64,000 bases of DNA from Psychrobacillus glaciei (GTDB lineage: Bacteria > Bacillota > Bacilli > Bacillales_A > Planococcaceae): positions 1,240,001 through 1,304,000 of the forward strand of contig NZ_CP031223.1 of the NCBI RefSeq assembly GCF_008973485.1, written 5' to 3'. Position 1 is the stretch's first letter, and each line of letters opens with the position of its first letter. The position numbers and the translations under genes are program-made. Below, piece by piece: positions 55,534 to 64,000 of the stretch. The notes below the pieces were generated by a model. It saw only the letters and a program-made list of their open reading frames with translations. It made no database searches and was not told where the DNA came from.

Positions 55534-56424
55534 TTGAAAATCGGTATTATCGGAGCGGGAGCAATAGGTCTGCTGTTTGGTGCCTATTTAGCAGAGGAGA
55601 ACCATGAAATACTTTTTTACGTGAGAGGAAACAAGAAAATAGCAAATTTATACATAGAAAAAATACCGAACGTTCCTGAACCAATCACTTGTATGCAAGT
55701 AAGTGAAATCAAAGCATTGTATTCGATGGATTTGATCGTTCTTGCAGTTAAATATCATCATCTGGAACAATTAAAAAAGGATTTAGATATTCTTCCAAAA
55801 CATATACCACTTTTATTTGTCCAAAACGGTTTACTTCATTTATCTTTTATTGATCAATTAAAGCAGTCGACCATTGCGATTGCTTCTGTTTTACATGGTG
55901 CTATGAAAGTAAATGAATACACGGTACGTCATCTAGGAATAGGAATTACATCTATTGGAATTCTTAGAGGTGTTTGGGACAAGACAGATGCTTTTTTACA
56001 ATGTTCTACTAACAATTTCCCTATTAAGTTCACCACTCAAATTGAAGAAACTCTTTTTAAGAAAGCACTATTAAACTGTTTAATAAATCCTTTAACAACC
56101 ATTTTGCAGGTAGAAAATGGAATGCTAATAAAAAATGAATCCTATAAAAAGATTTTGAAAAATATATATGAAGAATTAATGGAGGCGTTTGAGGAATGGA
56201 GAGAAAAACTTACTTGGAATGAAGTAGTCAACCTTTGTAAAAATACAGAAAATAATCGCTCTTCTATGCTTACAGACTATGAAAATGGTCGTTTAATGGA
56301 GGTTAATACGATTGTAGGGGCGGTAATTGCGGAAGCAGGAAAGAAAGATAAAGTATTGCCAGTGTTACATACTTTTTACTTAATGTTAAAAGAATTGAAT
56401 AAAGTAGGTGATCGCCATTATTAA
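55534..56424 (+). CDS. panE: 2-Dehydropantoate 2-reductase family protein
   Basis: NADPH enzyme reducing ketopantoate to pantoate for CoA synthesis, or a related ketoacid reductase. 296 residues with the Rossmann start KIGIIGAGAIGLLFGAYLA and a helical C-terminal domain with KALLNCLINPLTTIL and the catalytic-type Glu region. TTG 55534 follows AGAGGTGG; an in-frame ATG at 55498 lies at the end of module A9 and has no ribosome site. Syntenic with B. subtilis ylbQ. Confidence 0.87.
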   Translation: MKIGIIGAGAIGLLFGAYLAEENHEILFYVRGNKKIANLYIEKIPNVPEPITCMQVSEIKALYSMDLIVLAVKYHHLEQLKKDLDILPKHIPLLFVQNGLLHLSFIDQLKQSTIAIASVLHGAMKVNEYTVRHLGIGITSIGILRGVWDKTDAFLQCSTNNFPIKFTTQIEETLFKKALLNCLINPLTTILQVENGMLIKNESYKKILKNIYEELMEAFEEWREKLTWNEVVNLCKNTENNRSSMLTDYENGRLMEVNTIVGAVIAEAGKKDKVLPVLHTFYLMLKELNKVGDRHY

Positions 56425-56794
56425 TATACTTACATTTTTCTTGTTATTTCCAGTGCTTTTATTTATCTTAACATTTATAGTATCTAAATACTTATTTCAT
56501 AAAGGAAAAAAGTCATTCGGTTTTGCGGCAGATGCAACAACTTTTTTGTTATTTTTCTCTGTATCTAATGCTTTTTCTATTATTTTTTCTAAAAGTGTCT
56601 TTTTACTATTAATCGTTGCATCGTTACTAATAGCCACTATTTTTACCTATTTAGATTGGAGAAAGCAAAAGGAAATTGAAGTAATACCTCTCCTTCGAAA
56701 GATTTGGAGATTATTATTTCTTTTATTAAGCGTAGCTTATGCTTTTATTTGGTTAATCGGAGTTATCCAATATGTTTTGTATTATATAAGCTAA
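56417..56794 (+). CDS. DUF3397 membrane protein
   Basis: About 125 residues, four hydrophobic helices (ILTFFLLFPVLLFILTFIVS, TTFLLFFSVSNAFSIIF, VFLLLIVASLLIATIF and the C-terminal one). Function unknown; found beside bshC in Bacillales. AAAGTAGGTGATC (56401-56413) matches the 16S rRNA tail at 12 of 13 positions. The GTG at 56408 is inside that site, while ATT 56417 is at the right distance, so ATT is the likely start. The start overlaps the end of panE. Confidence 0.75.
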   Translation: MINILTFFLLFPVLLFILTFIVSKYLFHKGKKSFGFAADATTFLLFFSVSNAFSIIFSKSVFLLLIVASLLIATIFTYLDWRKQKEIEVIPLLRKIWRLLFLLLSVAYAFIWLIGVIQYVLYYIS

Positions 56795-56865
56795 TAATTT
56801 TTACCTACGCATACTGAAATGATATACTCTTAAAGTATTTAACCTATTTTAGCAGTGCAGAGAGA

Positions 56866-56990
56866 AGCTTGCTGAATAAGATTTAAGCCTCGGCGGATGC
56901 CACAGATTTTGCAAAAGAGTTCGTTTAGCAAGCTCGACGCAAAATCTAAGCTCATTATTATCTTCCGCGAGCTTGTGCAGGAGATATTAC
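56866..56990. other. Structured intergenic segment before bshC
   Basis: Nested inverted repeats: AGCTTGCT (56866-56873) with AGCAAGCT (56927-56934), and AGATTTTGC (56904-56912) with GCAAAATCT (56939-56947). More GC-rich than its surroundings. It looks like a solitary extragenic repeat or a leader structure; no second copy is in the window. Confidence 0.5.
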
Positions 56991-57026
56991 CCCCAGGAGA
57001 ATTTGATAAATAGAGGTGGAAAAATC

Positions 57027-58643
57027 GTGCGAGTAGAGCAATATACACAACCATTCGCTTCCTCATTTTATAAGAGATATTTAGAAGATGCTGGTAGTTT
57101 ATCTTCTTTCTTTCATTATGAATGGAATCAAACGGCCCTAAACACTAGATTTCAGGAAACTGATTTTAGCAATCATAAGAGAAGTGAGTTAGTAAACGTT
57201 TTAACAAAATATATGAGTAAATTTGGAATATCTACAAAAAGTGCAATACATTTAAAAGAACTCGAAAATAACGGAATCGTAGTTATTGGTGGACAACAAG
57301 CAGGATTGTTGTCTGGTCCGTTGTATTCTATTCATAAAGCAATTTCAGTTATTACTTTAGCCAAACAACAAAGAGAGTTGCTGGGAGTACCTGTGGTTCC
57401 TGTTTTCTGGATAGCGGGAGAAGATCACGATATTGACGAAATTAATCATGTTTACATAGAAAGAGGAAGAAAACTTCAAAAAGTTGTATATCCTGAGCCT
57501 TTAAGAATCAAGAAAATGGCTTCAGAAACCACTTTTGATACAGATTTAATAAATGCATACTTGGAAGAAATATTTCAAAGTTTGCCAGAAACGTTATATA
57601 CGAAAGAATTATTCCAGAAGGTAAAATCTCTCTTAGAAAATAACTTAACATATAGTGACTTTTTTGCAGCACTTATGAATGACCTTTTTCGAGAGGAAGG
57701 TTTGTTATTAATCGATGCAGCTTATAAACCTTTTCGGAAATTGGAAAGTGATTACTTTCAGCAAATGGTGAAGAATTCATCTCATCTTGCGAAGTTAGTT
57801 TTTGAAAATGAGATGGTGTTTGAACGAGAGGGATTTGGTACGCCAATTCAAACAAAAGAAAATGCAGCTAATTTATTTTATGTTGAAAATGGAGAACGTT
57901 TTTTATTAGAAAGAAAAGATGATAAATTTGTGCATGAGTCAAAAGGAATTTCTTTTTCGGAAGAAGAAATGTTGAATATTGCTAAAAATTATCCAGAAAA
58001 GTTAAGTAATAATGTCGTAACTAGACCTATTATGCAGGAAATGGTTTTTCCAGTATTAAGTTTTATAGGTGGACCTGGGGAAATTGCTTACTGGGGAACA
58101 TTAAAAACTGCATTTGAACTTTTTGATATGAAAATGCCTGTTATCATGCCGCGATTGAGCATAACTATTGTGAATTCGAAAACGCAAAACTTGTTAGAAA
58201 AATTCTCATTCACTGTACAGGATGTTTGGGAAGGTGCAGTAGAAAATACTAAACTTCAATATATCAATGAGCGTAGAAATGGAAAGGTAACCGAGCTAAT
58301 AGAAACAATTCAGGAAGAACTAGCAGCCAAATACAAAGAATTAGAAACACTTCTTGAAAAAGAAGATTTAAAGTTAGTTCCATTAGTAAATAAAAACCTT
58401 GGTTTTCACGAAAAACAATTAATATTTATCCAAAATGCAATTGAGGATACTTTCCTTGGTAAATTAGATGCTTCTATTCATCGTTATGATCGGTTGACAA
58501 TGGAGTTAACTCCGAATGGTGGATTGCAAGAAAGAACGTATACTCCACTTCAACTTTTAAATGAAGTAGGAGTGAATCTCATTCAAAATCTCTTAGAGAT
58601 ACCATATGAATTCAATGGGAAACATTATTCCGTATTAGTTTAG
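57027..58643 (+). CDS. bshC: Bacillithiol biosynthesis cysteine-adding enzyme BshC
   Basis: Last step of bacillithiol synthesis, addition of cysteine to GlcN-malate. 538 residues; Rossmann-like core with GGQQAGLLSGPLYSIHKA, FWIAGEDHDIDEINH and FIGGPGEIAYWGTLK, and a long coiled-coil segment (about 440-490). GTG 57027 after TAGAGGTGG matches the usual length. Monocistronic, with a terminator. Confidence 0.95.
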   Translation: MRVEQYTQPFASSFYKRYLEDAGSLSSFFHYEWNQTALNTRFQETDFSNHKRSELVNVLTKYMSKFGISTKSAIHLKELENNGIVVIGGQQAGLLSGPLYSIHKAISVITLAKQQRELLGVPVVPVFWIAGEDHDIDEINHVYIERGRKLQKVVYPEPLRIKKMASETTFDTDLINAYLEEIFQSLPETLYTKELFQKVKSLLENNLTYSDFFAALMNDLFREEGLLLIDAAYKPFRKLESDYFQQMVKNSSHLAKLVFENEMVFEREGFGTPIQTKENAANLFYVENGERFLLERKDDKFVHESKGISFSEEEMLNIAKNYPEKLSNNVVTRPIMQEMVFPVLSFIGGPGEIAYWGTLKTAFELFDMKMPVIMPRLSITIVNSKTQNLLEKFSFTVQDVWEGAVENTKLQYINERRNGKVTELIETIQEELAAKYKELETLLEKEDLKLVPLVNKNLGFHEKQLIFIQNAIEDTFLGKLDASIHRYDRLTMELTPNGGLQERTYTPLQLLNEVGVNLIQNLLEIPYEFNGKHYSVLV

Positions 58644-58648
58644 ATTTT

Positions 58649-58676
58649 AGCCTCCAAATTTGGGGGCTTTTTTTGT
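58649..58676 (+). terminator. Terminator after bshC
   Basis: AGCCTCCAAA and TTTGGGGGCT pair (one wobble), followed by a T-run. Confidence 0.9.
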
Positions 58677-58789
58677 GGGTAAAATAGCTTGAGTTTACAC
58701 TGTTTTTTTTTCAATTTTTTCTTTTTTGATTTCTCCACAAGTACTATTTACGCATTTTAAAAAATATTATACCTAATTTTAAAAAATGG

Positions 58790-58834
58790 GTGGAGGAAAG
58801 TGGGGGGATGTGGTATGTTAATCTCATAAAGTGG
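58790..58834 (+). promoter_or_regulatory. MraZ-box array upstream of mraZ
   Basis: GTGG occurs at 58790, 58800 and 58810, exactly 10 bp apart, with a fourth GTGGGG at 58831. Three or more direct repeats with a 10 bp period upstream of mraZ are the known binding pattern of MraZ, which represses its own cluster. Confidence 0.8.
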
Positions 58835-58844
58835 GGTGAATAGC

Positions 58845-59276
58845 ATGTTCATGGGCGAATATCAACATACCGTTGATTCGAAAGGTAGGTTAATCATACC
58901 TTCCAAATTTCGTGAGCACTTAGAAGACTGTTTTGTTTTAACACGCGGTCTTGATAATTGCTTATTTGGTTATCCTATGAATGAATGGCGAAAACTCGAA
59001 GAAAAACTAAAAGAACTTCCAGTCACTAAGAAAGATGCTCGAGCATTTACTCGATTTTTCTTCTCTGGTGCGACAGAAGTTGAAATTGACAAACAAGGTC
59101 GTATTAATATCCCAAATAATCTTCGAAGCTATGCAAAGATGGACAAAGAATGTATTGTTCTAGGTGTTTCTAATCGTCTAGAAATTTGGGCAAAAGATGC
59201 TTGGGAAAATTATTTTGAGGACTCTGAGGATTCCTTTAATGACATTGCTGAAAATATGATTGGATTTGACATATAA
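58845..59276 (+). CDS. mraZ: Transcriptional regulator MraZ
   Basis: 143 residues, two SpoVT/AbrB-like DNA-binding halves ([20 protein letters not shown] and [18 protein letters not shown]). First gene of the division and cell-wall cluster. ATG 58845 after GGGGTGA; direct-repeat MraZ boxes lie just upstream. Confidence 0.97.
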   Translation: MFMGEYQHTVDSKGRLIIPSKFREHLEDCFVLTRGLDNCLFGYPMNEWRKLEEKLKELPVTKKDARAFTRFFFSGATEVEIDKQGRINIPNNLRSYAKMDKECIVLGVSNRLEIWAKDAWENYFEDSEDSFNDIAENMIGFDI

Positions 59277-59291
59277 GAGGAGGAAAAAGGC

Positions 59292-60242
59292 TTGTTTCAT
59301 CACACAACGGTATTATTAAAAGAAACAGTAGATGGACTAGCGGTTCATCCAGAAGGAATCTATGTAGATTGTACACTTGGTGGGGCAGGACATAGTGAAT
59401 ACTTAGTACAACAATTGAATGATAACGGTAGGTTAGTTTGTTTTGACCAAGACATGACCGCTATTGAAAATGCAAAACTAAGACTTGCGCCATATTTAGA
59501 TAAAGTTATTTTTGTACACGCAAACTTTCGTTATTTAAAAGAAGAACTTGAGACGATTGGGATTGACAAGGTTGACGGAGTTTTATATGACTTAGGTGTT
59601 TCATCACCTCAACTAGATACCCCGGAGCGTGGCTTTAGTTACAATTATGATGCTCCTCTCGATATGCGAATGGATCAAACGAGCGAGTTGACTGCCTTTC
59701 ATGTTATAAATGACTGGCCATATGAAAAATTAGTAAAAATCTTCTTCCGATATGGGGAAGAAAAGTTTTCCAAGCAAGTTGCCAGAAAAATAGAACAAGC
59801 TAGAGAAAATGCTCCAATTGAAACAACCTTTCAATTGGTAGATCTAATAAAAGCCGGAATACCAGCCGCAGCAAGAAGAATGGGCGGACATCCAGCCAAA
59901 CGAATTTTTCAAGCAATTAGAATTGCTGTCAATGATGAATTAGGAGCAGCAGAAGAGTCATTGGAAGACGCTCTTAAGGTGATTAAAGTAGGTGGGAGAA
60001 TTAGTGTTATTACCTTCCATTCTCTTGAAGATAGATTAACAAAAACCATCTTCAAAGAAGCCTCCTCTTTACCTGATTTACCACCAAACTTGCCGGTCAT
60101 TCCTGCGGGTATGGAGCCGATGTTAAAGCTTATTACTAGAAAACCTATTTTACCTTCTGAAGAAGAATTAGCAGAAAATAATCGTTCTCGTTCAGCTAAG
60201 TTAAGAATTGTGGAAAAAATTTATGAAAAGGGAAGTGTTTAA
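59292..60242 (+). CDS. rsmH: 16S rRNA (cytosine1402-N4)-methyltransferase RsmH (MraW)
   Basis: 316 residues; SAM-binding [15 protein letters not shown] near the N-terminus, [23 protein letters not shown] split as key motif LGVSSPQLD, and ITFHSLEDR at the C-terminal side. TTG start after GAGGAGG. Second gene of the cluster; stop abuts ftsL. Confidence 0.96.
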   Translation: MFHHTTVLLKETVDGLAVHPEGIYVDCTLGGAGHSEYLVQQLNDNGRLVCFDQDMTAIENAKLRLAPYLDKVIFVHANFRYLKEELETIGIDKVDGVLYDLGVSSPQLDTPERGFSYNYDAPLDMRMDQTSELTAFHVINDWPYEKLVKIFFRYGEEKFSKQVARKIEQARENAPIETTFQLVDLIKAGIPAAARRMGGHPAKRIFQAIRIAVNDELGAAEESLEDALKVIKVGGRISVITFHSLEDRLTKTIFKEASSLPDLPPNLPVIPAGMEPMLKLITRKPILPSEEELAENNRSRSAKLRIVEKIYEKGSV

Positions 60243-60611
60243 ATGGCTTTGCGTAAAATTCAGTCTCAACCATACATAAATCGCCCTTCTTCTACTGAAC
60301 AACCACAAATAAAGAAGTTGGCAAAACCAAATAAAGGAATATTGACAAAAGGCGAAAAAATACTTTTTCTGGGATTATTATCAGTAGTAACTATACTTGC
60401 ATTAATAATCATTCAAACACAGGCAACGGTTCGTACAACTAGTGCGGATATACAACTCATGGAAAAGAAAATTGATATAACTTCAAAAGAGAATACAGAT
60501 TTGTCCATACAAGTAAGCGAATTATCTACCTATGATCGTATTTGGAAAAAGGCGGAAGAGCTCGGTTTGAAAATCAATGAGCAAAACGTAAAGGTAGTAC
60601 CAGGACAATGA
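60243..60611 (+). CDS. ftsL: Cell division protein FtsL
   Basis: 122-residue bitopic protein: basic cytoplasmic part, one helix (ILFLGLLSVVTILALIII, about 41-58) and an extracellular coiled coil ending with AEELGLKINEQNVKVV. It joins DivIB and DivIC in the divisome. The stop overlaps the pbpB start as ATGA. Confidence 0.92.
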   Translation: MALRKIQSQPYINRPSSTEQPQIKKLAKPNKGILTKGEKILFLGLLSVVTILALIIIQTQATVRTTSADIQLMEKKIDITSKENTDLSIQVSELSTYDRIWKKAEELGLKINEQNVKVVPGQ

Positions 60612-62809
60612 ATAAAAAATTTCGTTTTCAATGGGGAGCCTTTCTAATGTTTTTATTATATGGAGGGCTCTTTTTTCTATTACTAAGTCGATTTTTATTT
60701 ATACAAGTAACAGGAACTGCAGACGGACAAGTATTATCAGCAAAAGCAGAATCTAAGTATAGTAGAGAACAAGTAATTCAAGCAAGTAGAGGGAAAATTA
60801 TAGATCGTAACGGAGAAGTGATAGTAGAAGATACACTAAGTTATAAAATGATTGCAGTCATTAGTCCAAAAGCTACCAATAATAGTAATGTTCCGCGCCA
60901 TGTTGCCGATCCGGAAAAAACGGCACAAGTATTATCACAGTATATTGATATGACAGAACAAGAAATTATTGATTTACTCAACAAAAATATAAAAAATGAA
61001 ATGTATCAAGTAGAGTTTGGAAAACCTGGTAGAGATATTAGTTTTAAAAAAATGGCGGAAATAAAAGAACATAATCTTCCGGGTATTATTTTTATTCAAG
61101 ATATGAAAAGGCTATATCCAAATGGACAATTTGCTTCTCACTTAATAGGCTTTGCATTGAAAGAAGAGAAGGAAGATGGGAAAGCGGTTGCAGTAGGAAA
61201 AATGGGGCTTGAATACATCTATGACAAAGAATTAACTGGAACGGCCGGTAAGATAGAATTTAAAGGTGATACGAAAGGTTTTTTATTGCCAAATACCGAA
61301 AAAATGATTACGAAACCACAAGACGGTGACGATATTTATCTAACTATTGATAAAACAATCCAAAACTTTTTGGAGGATGCACTGAACAAAGCGGAAGAAA
61401 AATATCACCCGGAAAAAATGACTGCTATTGTTGCGAATCCTAAAACAGGAGAAATTCTTGCGATGTCTCAAAGACCTACATTCGAACCAAATACGAGAGA
61501 AGGTCTATCGACAAATTGGTTAAATGAAGCGACAGAACAAACAATTGAACCAGGCTCAACGATGAAAATTTTCACTTTAGCATCTGCGATAGAACAAGGG
61601 GTTTGGGATCCAAATGCATTTTACAAATCAGGATCTTACACACTGTATGACAGAACGATTCGAGATCATAATGTCTATGGTTGGGGAACTATTACTTTTT
61701 TAGAAGGTTTCCAACGTTCATCCAACGTTTCGATGGCCTACTTGCTAAATCGAATTGGAGACGAGACATTTATCGAATATTTACATCGATTTGGTTTTGG
61801 AGAAAAAACTGGTATTGATCTACCACACGAAGCAAGTGGAACAATACTAGCTACAAATCCTATTGAGCGAGTTACCTCAACATATGGACAAGGTACAACT
61901 GTTACTCCTATTCAATTAGTACAAGGTCTGACTGCAATCGCAAATAAAGGAAAGATGATGCAGCCGTATGTTATCGATAAAATAGTAAATCCGAATACAG
62001 GTGAAGTATTAACAGATCACAAACCTGTAGAAAAAAAATCGCCAATTTCAGCAAAAACGGCTGATCAAGTGAAAGAAATACTAGCCAGTACCGTGACGTC
62101 AGAACATGGTACAGCTAAGCGATTTAAGTTAGATGAATATACAACTGCTGGTAAAACTGGTACTGCTCAAATAGCAAAACCAGGTGGTGGATACTATTGG
62201 GGAAGTAATTTCTTTTTATATTCTTTTTTAGGTATGGCGCCTGTAGAAGATCCCCAATTAATTGTTTATGTGGCTGTTCATAAACCCCAATTGGAAGGTA
62301 CGGAAGTTGGATCAGAGCCTACTTCTGAAATTTTTAAATCTGTGATAGAAAATAGCTTGAAATACTTAAATATTAAACCTAAAAGTTTAGAACTTGCATC
62401 CCCAATTAAAATGCCCAATGTTGTTGGTAAAGATATAATAGAAAGTCAGAGCTTACTAGAGTCGCAAGGATTAAAAACTGTTATAATTGGGCAGAGGGAA
62501 CAGGTAAAGGAACAATTTCCTATTGCAGGAACTTCCATGTTAGCGAGTGGCACGGTATTTATTAAAGGCCAAGGAGAAATTCAATTACCTAATTTTACAG
62601 GATGGTCTAAACGAAATTTATTAATTTACAAATCATTAGCGAATATTCCGATAGAAGTTATTGGGGAAGGATATGTTACTAGTCAAAGTTTAACGACAGG
62701 ATCTATTGTTTCGGATACTACCCCAGTTGTTGTTCGTTTGTCGACACCAAAAGAAACAGAAATTTTACCAGAATTAGAGGAAAATATGGAAATACCACCA
62801 CAAGACTAA
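60608..62809 (+). CDS. pbpB: Penicillin-binding protein 2B, class B transpeptidase
   Basis: Septal transpeptidase partnering FtsW. 733 residues: membrane anchor, N-terminal PBP dimer domain (from about 55), transpeptidase domain with S317 in EPGSTMK, second motif SSN, third motif KTGTAQ, and two C-terminal PASTA domains (MPNVVGKDIIESQSLLESQG and the next). Clear member of the division cluster. Confidence 0.96.
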   Translation: MNKKFRFQWGAFLMFLLYGGLFFLLLSRFLFIQVTGTADGQVLSAKAESKYSREQVIQASRGKIIDRNGEVIVEDTLSYKMIAVISPKATNNSNVPRHVADPEKTAQVLSQYIDMTEQEIIDLLNKNIKNEMYQVEFGKPGRDISFKKMAEIKEHNLPGIIFIQDMKRLYPNGQFASHLIGFALKEEKEDGKAVAVGKMGLEYIYDKELTGTAGKIEFKGDTKGFLLPNTEKMITKPQDGDDIYLTIDKTIQNFLEDALNKAEEKYHPEKMTAIVANPKTGEILAMSQRPTFEPNTREGLSTNWLNEATEQTIEPGSTMKIFTLASAIEQGVWDPNAFYKSGSYTLYDRTIRDHNVYGWGTITFLEGFQRSSNVSMAYLLNRIGDETFIEYLHRFGFGEKTGIDLPHEASGTILATNPIERVTSTYGQGTTVTPIQLVQGLTAIANKGKMMQPYVIDKIVNPNTGEVLTDHKPVEKKSPISAKTADQVKEILASTVTSEHGTAKRFKLDEYTTAGKTGTAQIAKPGGGYYWGSNFFLYSFLGMAPVEDPQLIVYVAVHKPQLEGTEVGSEPTSEIFKSVIENSLKYLNIKPKSLELASPIKMPNVVGKDIIESQSLLESQGLKTVIIGQREQVKEQFPIAGTSMLASGTVFIKGQGEIQLPNFTGWSKRNLLIYKSLANIPIEVIGEGYVTSQSLTTGSIVSDTTPVVVRLSTPKETEILPELEENMEIPPQD

Positions 62810-62819
62810 AATAGTGATA

Positions 62820-62848
62820 GAATAGTTAGTGTCATTTTCTCATACGCT
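62820..62848 (+). promoter_or_regulatory. Sigma-E type promoter of spoVD
   Basis: GAATAGT (62820-62826), 14 bp, CATACGCT (62841-62848); one mismatch in each box against KMATATT and CATACAMT. spoVD is sigma-E-dependent in B. subtilis, which supports the call. Confidence 0.7.
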
Positions 62849-62877
62849 ATCTAAAACGATTAAAAGGGGAAAATGTA

Positions 62878-64000
62878 ATTTCAAAAGTAAAACAAATCAT
62901 GCGTCTCCGAGTTATTTGGTTGATTACGATATTGCTATTTTTAGCAGTGATTTTGAAATTAGTGCAGCTTCAATTTTTTCAATTTGAAGAATTGACGACT
63001 AAGGCAAAAGAAAGCTGGGATAGAGAGTTGCCTTATGCCTCACTTCGAGGTAATATCTTGGACAGAAATGGGGAAGTGATCGTAGGAAATAAGCTCTCTC
63101 CGACATTATTTTACATGCCTTCCCAAAATGATGATCCAGAGAAAGTGGCACAACAAATTGCACCACTTATTAATATGGAAACAGAAGATTTATTTGATCA
63201 AATAAATAAAAGAGCTTACTTGATCAAGATCGCACCAAAAGGAAAGAACATCTCTTCAGAGCTTGCGATGGAAATACAAGATAAAAATATAAAAGGTTTG
63301 TATGCAGGCATCGATTATGTACGAGACTACCCACATGGGAATATGCTTTCGAGATTACTAGGATTCACTGGTTATGATGCTCAAGGTCTTGCTGGTATAG
63401 AATATCAATACGACTCTATATTAAAAGGGAAATCCTCAGCAATCCGAATGTATACAGATGCAAAAGGTATTCCGCTTCCCCATGTTGATGACGGATGGAA
63501 GAATGGCGTTACAGGAAACCATGTACAATTAACAATTGATTTGAAAATCCAAGAAGTTGTGGAAAGAGAACTTTCACAAGCAATGGAAAAGTATGAAGCC
63601 ACGCAGGCAATTGCAATTGTAATGAATCCTAAGAATGGTGAAATACTCGCGCTTTCTTCTTCACCAAATTTCGATCCAGCCGCGTATCAAGAAGTGGACT
63701 CTACAATCTATAATCGTAATTTACCAGTTTGGATGACCTTTGAACCAGGTTCTACATTTAAAATCATTACATTAAGTGCTGCATTAGAAGAAAATGTAGT
63801 TGACCTGGAAGAAGATCACTTTAATGACATAGGATATACAATGGTCGGAGGAGCGAGACTACGTTGCTGGAAAAGAGAAGGGCATGGCAATCAAACATTT
63901 CTAGAAGTAGTAGAAAATTCATGTAATCCAGGATTTATTGAGCTTGGTAGAAGAGTAGGTCCAGAAAAGCTTCAGGATTACATACGAAAATTTGGCTTTG
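62878..64000 (+). CDS. spoVD: Stage V sporulation protein D, 5' part
   Basis: Class B PBP needed for spore cortex synthesis with SpoVE. The window ends after about 374 codons. Visible: membrane anchor (VIWLITILLFLAVILKLV), dimerisation domain (RGNILDRNGEVIVG), and the active-site EPGSTFK. ATT at 62878 is 8 nt after AAAAGGGG, whereas the first in-frame ATG (62899) has no ribosome site; an ATG directly followed by TAA lies between. Transcribed from a sigma-E-like promoter after pbpB. Confidence 0.92.
   Translation, partial: MSKVKQIMRLRVIWLITILLFLAVILKLVQLQFFQFEELTTKAKESWDRELPYASLRGNILDRNGEVIVGNKLSPTLFYMPSQNDDPEKVAQQIAPLINMETEDLFDQINKRAYLIKIAPKGKNISSELAMEIQDKNIKGLYAGIDYVRDYPHGNMLSRLLGFTGYDAQGLAGIEYQYDSILKGKSSAIRMYTDAKGIPLPHVDDGWKNGVTGNHVQLTIDLKIQEVVERELSQAMEKYEATQAIAIVMNPKNGEILALSSSPNFDPAAYQEVDSTIYNRNLPVWMTFEPGSTFKIITLSAALEENVVDLEEDHFNDIGYTMVGGARLRCWKREGHGNQTFLEVVENSCNPGFIELGRRVGPEKLQDYIRKFGF

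Overview
The window is chromosomal DNA of a low-GC, spore-forming Bacillales bacterium. Sporulation genes (ylbJ, rsfA, spoVD), bacillithiol synthesis (bshC) and gene order nearly collinear with Bacillus subtilis (pdhBCD - speA - yktABC - ylaF/typA/ylaHI - ylaN - ftsW - pycA - ctaABCDEFG - ylbC/F/G - rsmD - coaD - ylbJLMN - rpmF - rsfA - panE - bshC - mraZ - rsmH - ftsL - pbpB - spoVD) support this. Family-level flavour (DUF420 next to ctaG, frequent TTG starts) suggests a Planococcaceae-like organism such as Psychrobacillus, Lysinibacillus or Sporosarcina. That last step is inference. No rRNA, tRNA, CRISPR array, prophage or intact insertion sequence was seen.

Layout: 1-2.9 kb holds the end of the pyruvate dehydrogenase operon. 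2.9-7.6 kb holds a TetR regulator, a divergent RND efflux pump and a lipoprotein deacetylase. 7.7-10 kb holds repeats and an LrgAB-type pair. 10-19.5 kb holds speA, a nitronate monooxygenase-like enzyme, yktA/B, ykzI, yktC, ylaF, typA, ylaH, ylaI and ylaN. 19.5-24.1 kb holds ftsW and pycA. 24.9-33.6 kb holds heme A synthesis and the caa3 oxidase with its assembly factors. 34.4-40.5 kb holds a YtvI-like permease, yugN, ylbC, a short aspartokinase divergent from a second MurE-type ligase, a thioesterase and ylbF. 41-50.5 kb holds a phosphodiesterase, ylbG, two unknowns, rsmD-coaD, ylbJ, ylbL, tmcAL, ylbN-rpmF and a crotonase. 50.6-54.3 kb holds rsfA and a three-gene biotin-dependent acyl-CoA carboxylase. 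55.5-64 kb holds panE, DUF3397, bshC and the start of the division and cell-wall cluster.

The most unusual content is between the genes. Nine copies plus one remnant of an approximately 340 bp intergenic repeat (called module A here) recur from 9.8 to 55.5 kb, all in the same orientation. Each has a strong central hairpin whose arms change together between copies. A GC-rich second repeat (module B) often precedes it, giving B-A islands of about 0.65-0.77 kb. Module A is present in 5 of 13 convergent intergenic regions and in none of the 13 divergent ones. Its hairpin is followed by a T-run on the minus strand only, so it looks like a one-directional terminator against minus-strand transcription.

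A second point of interest is the divergent pair at 37.2-39.5 kb. An ACT-less aspartokinase and an extra MurE carrying a DNPR motif share an intergenic region with sporulation-type promoter matches. This could be a mother-cell module for diaminopimelate-containing spore cortex. Several genes (tetR, the murE paralogue, DUF3397, spoVD) appear to start at ATT.
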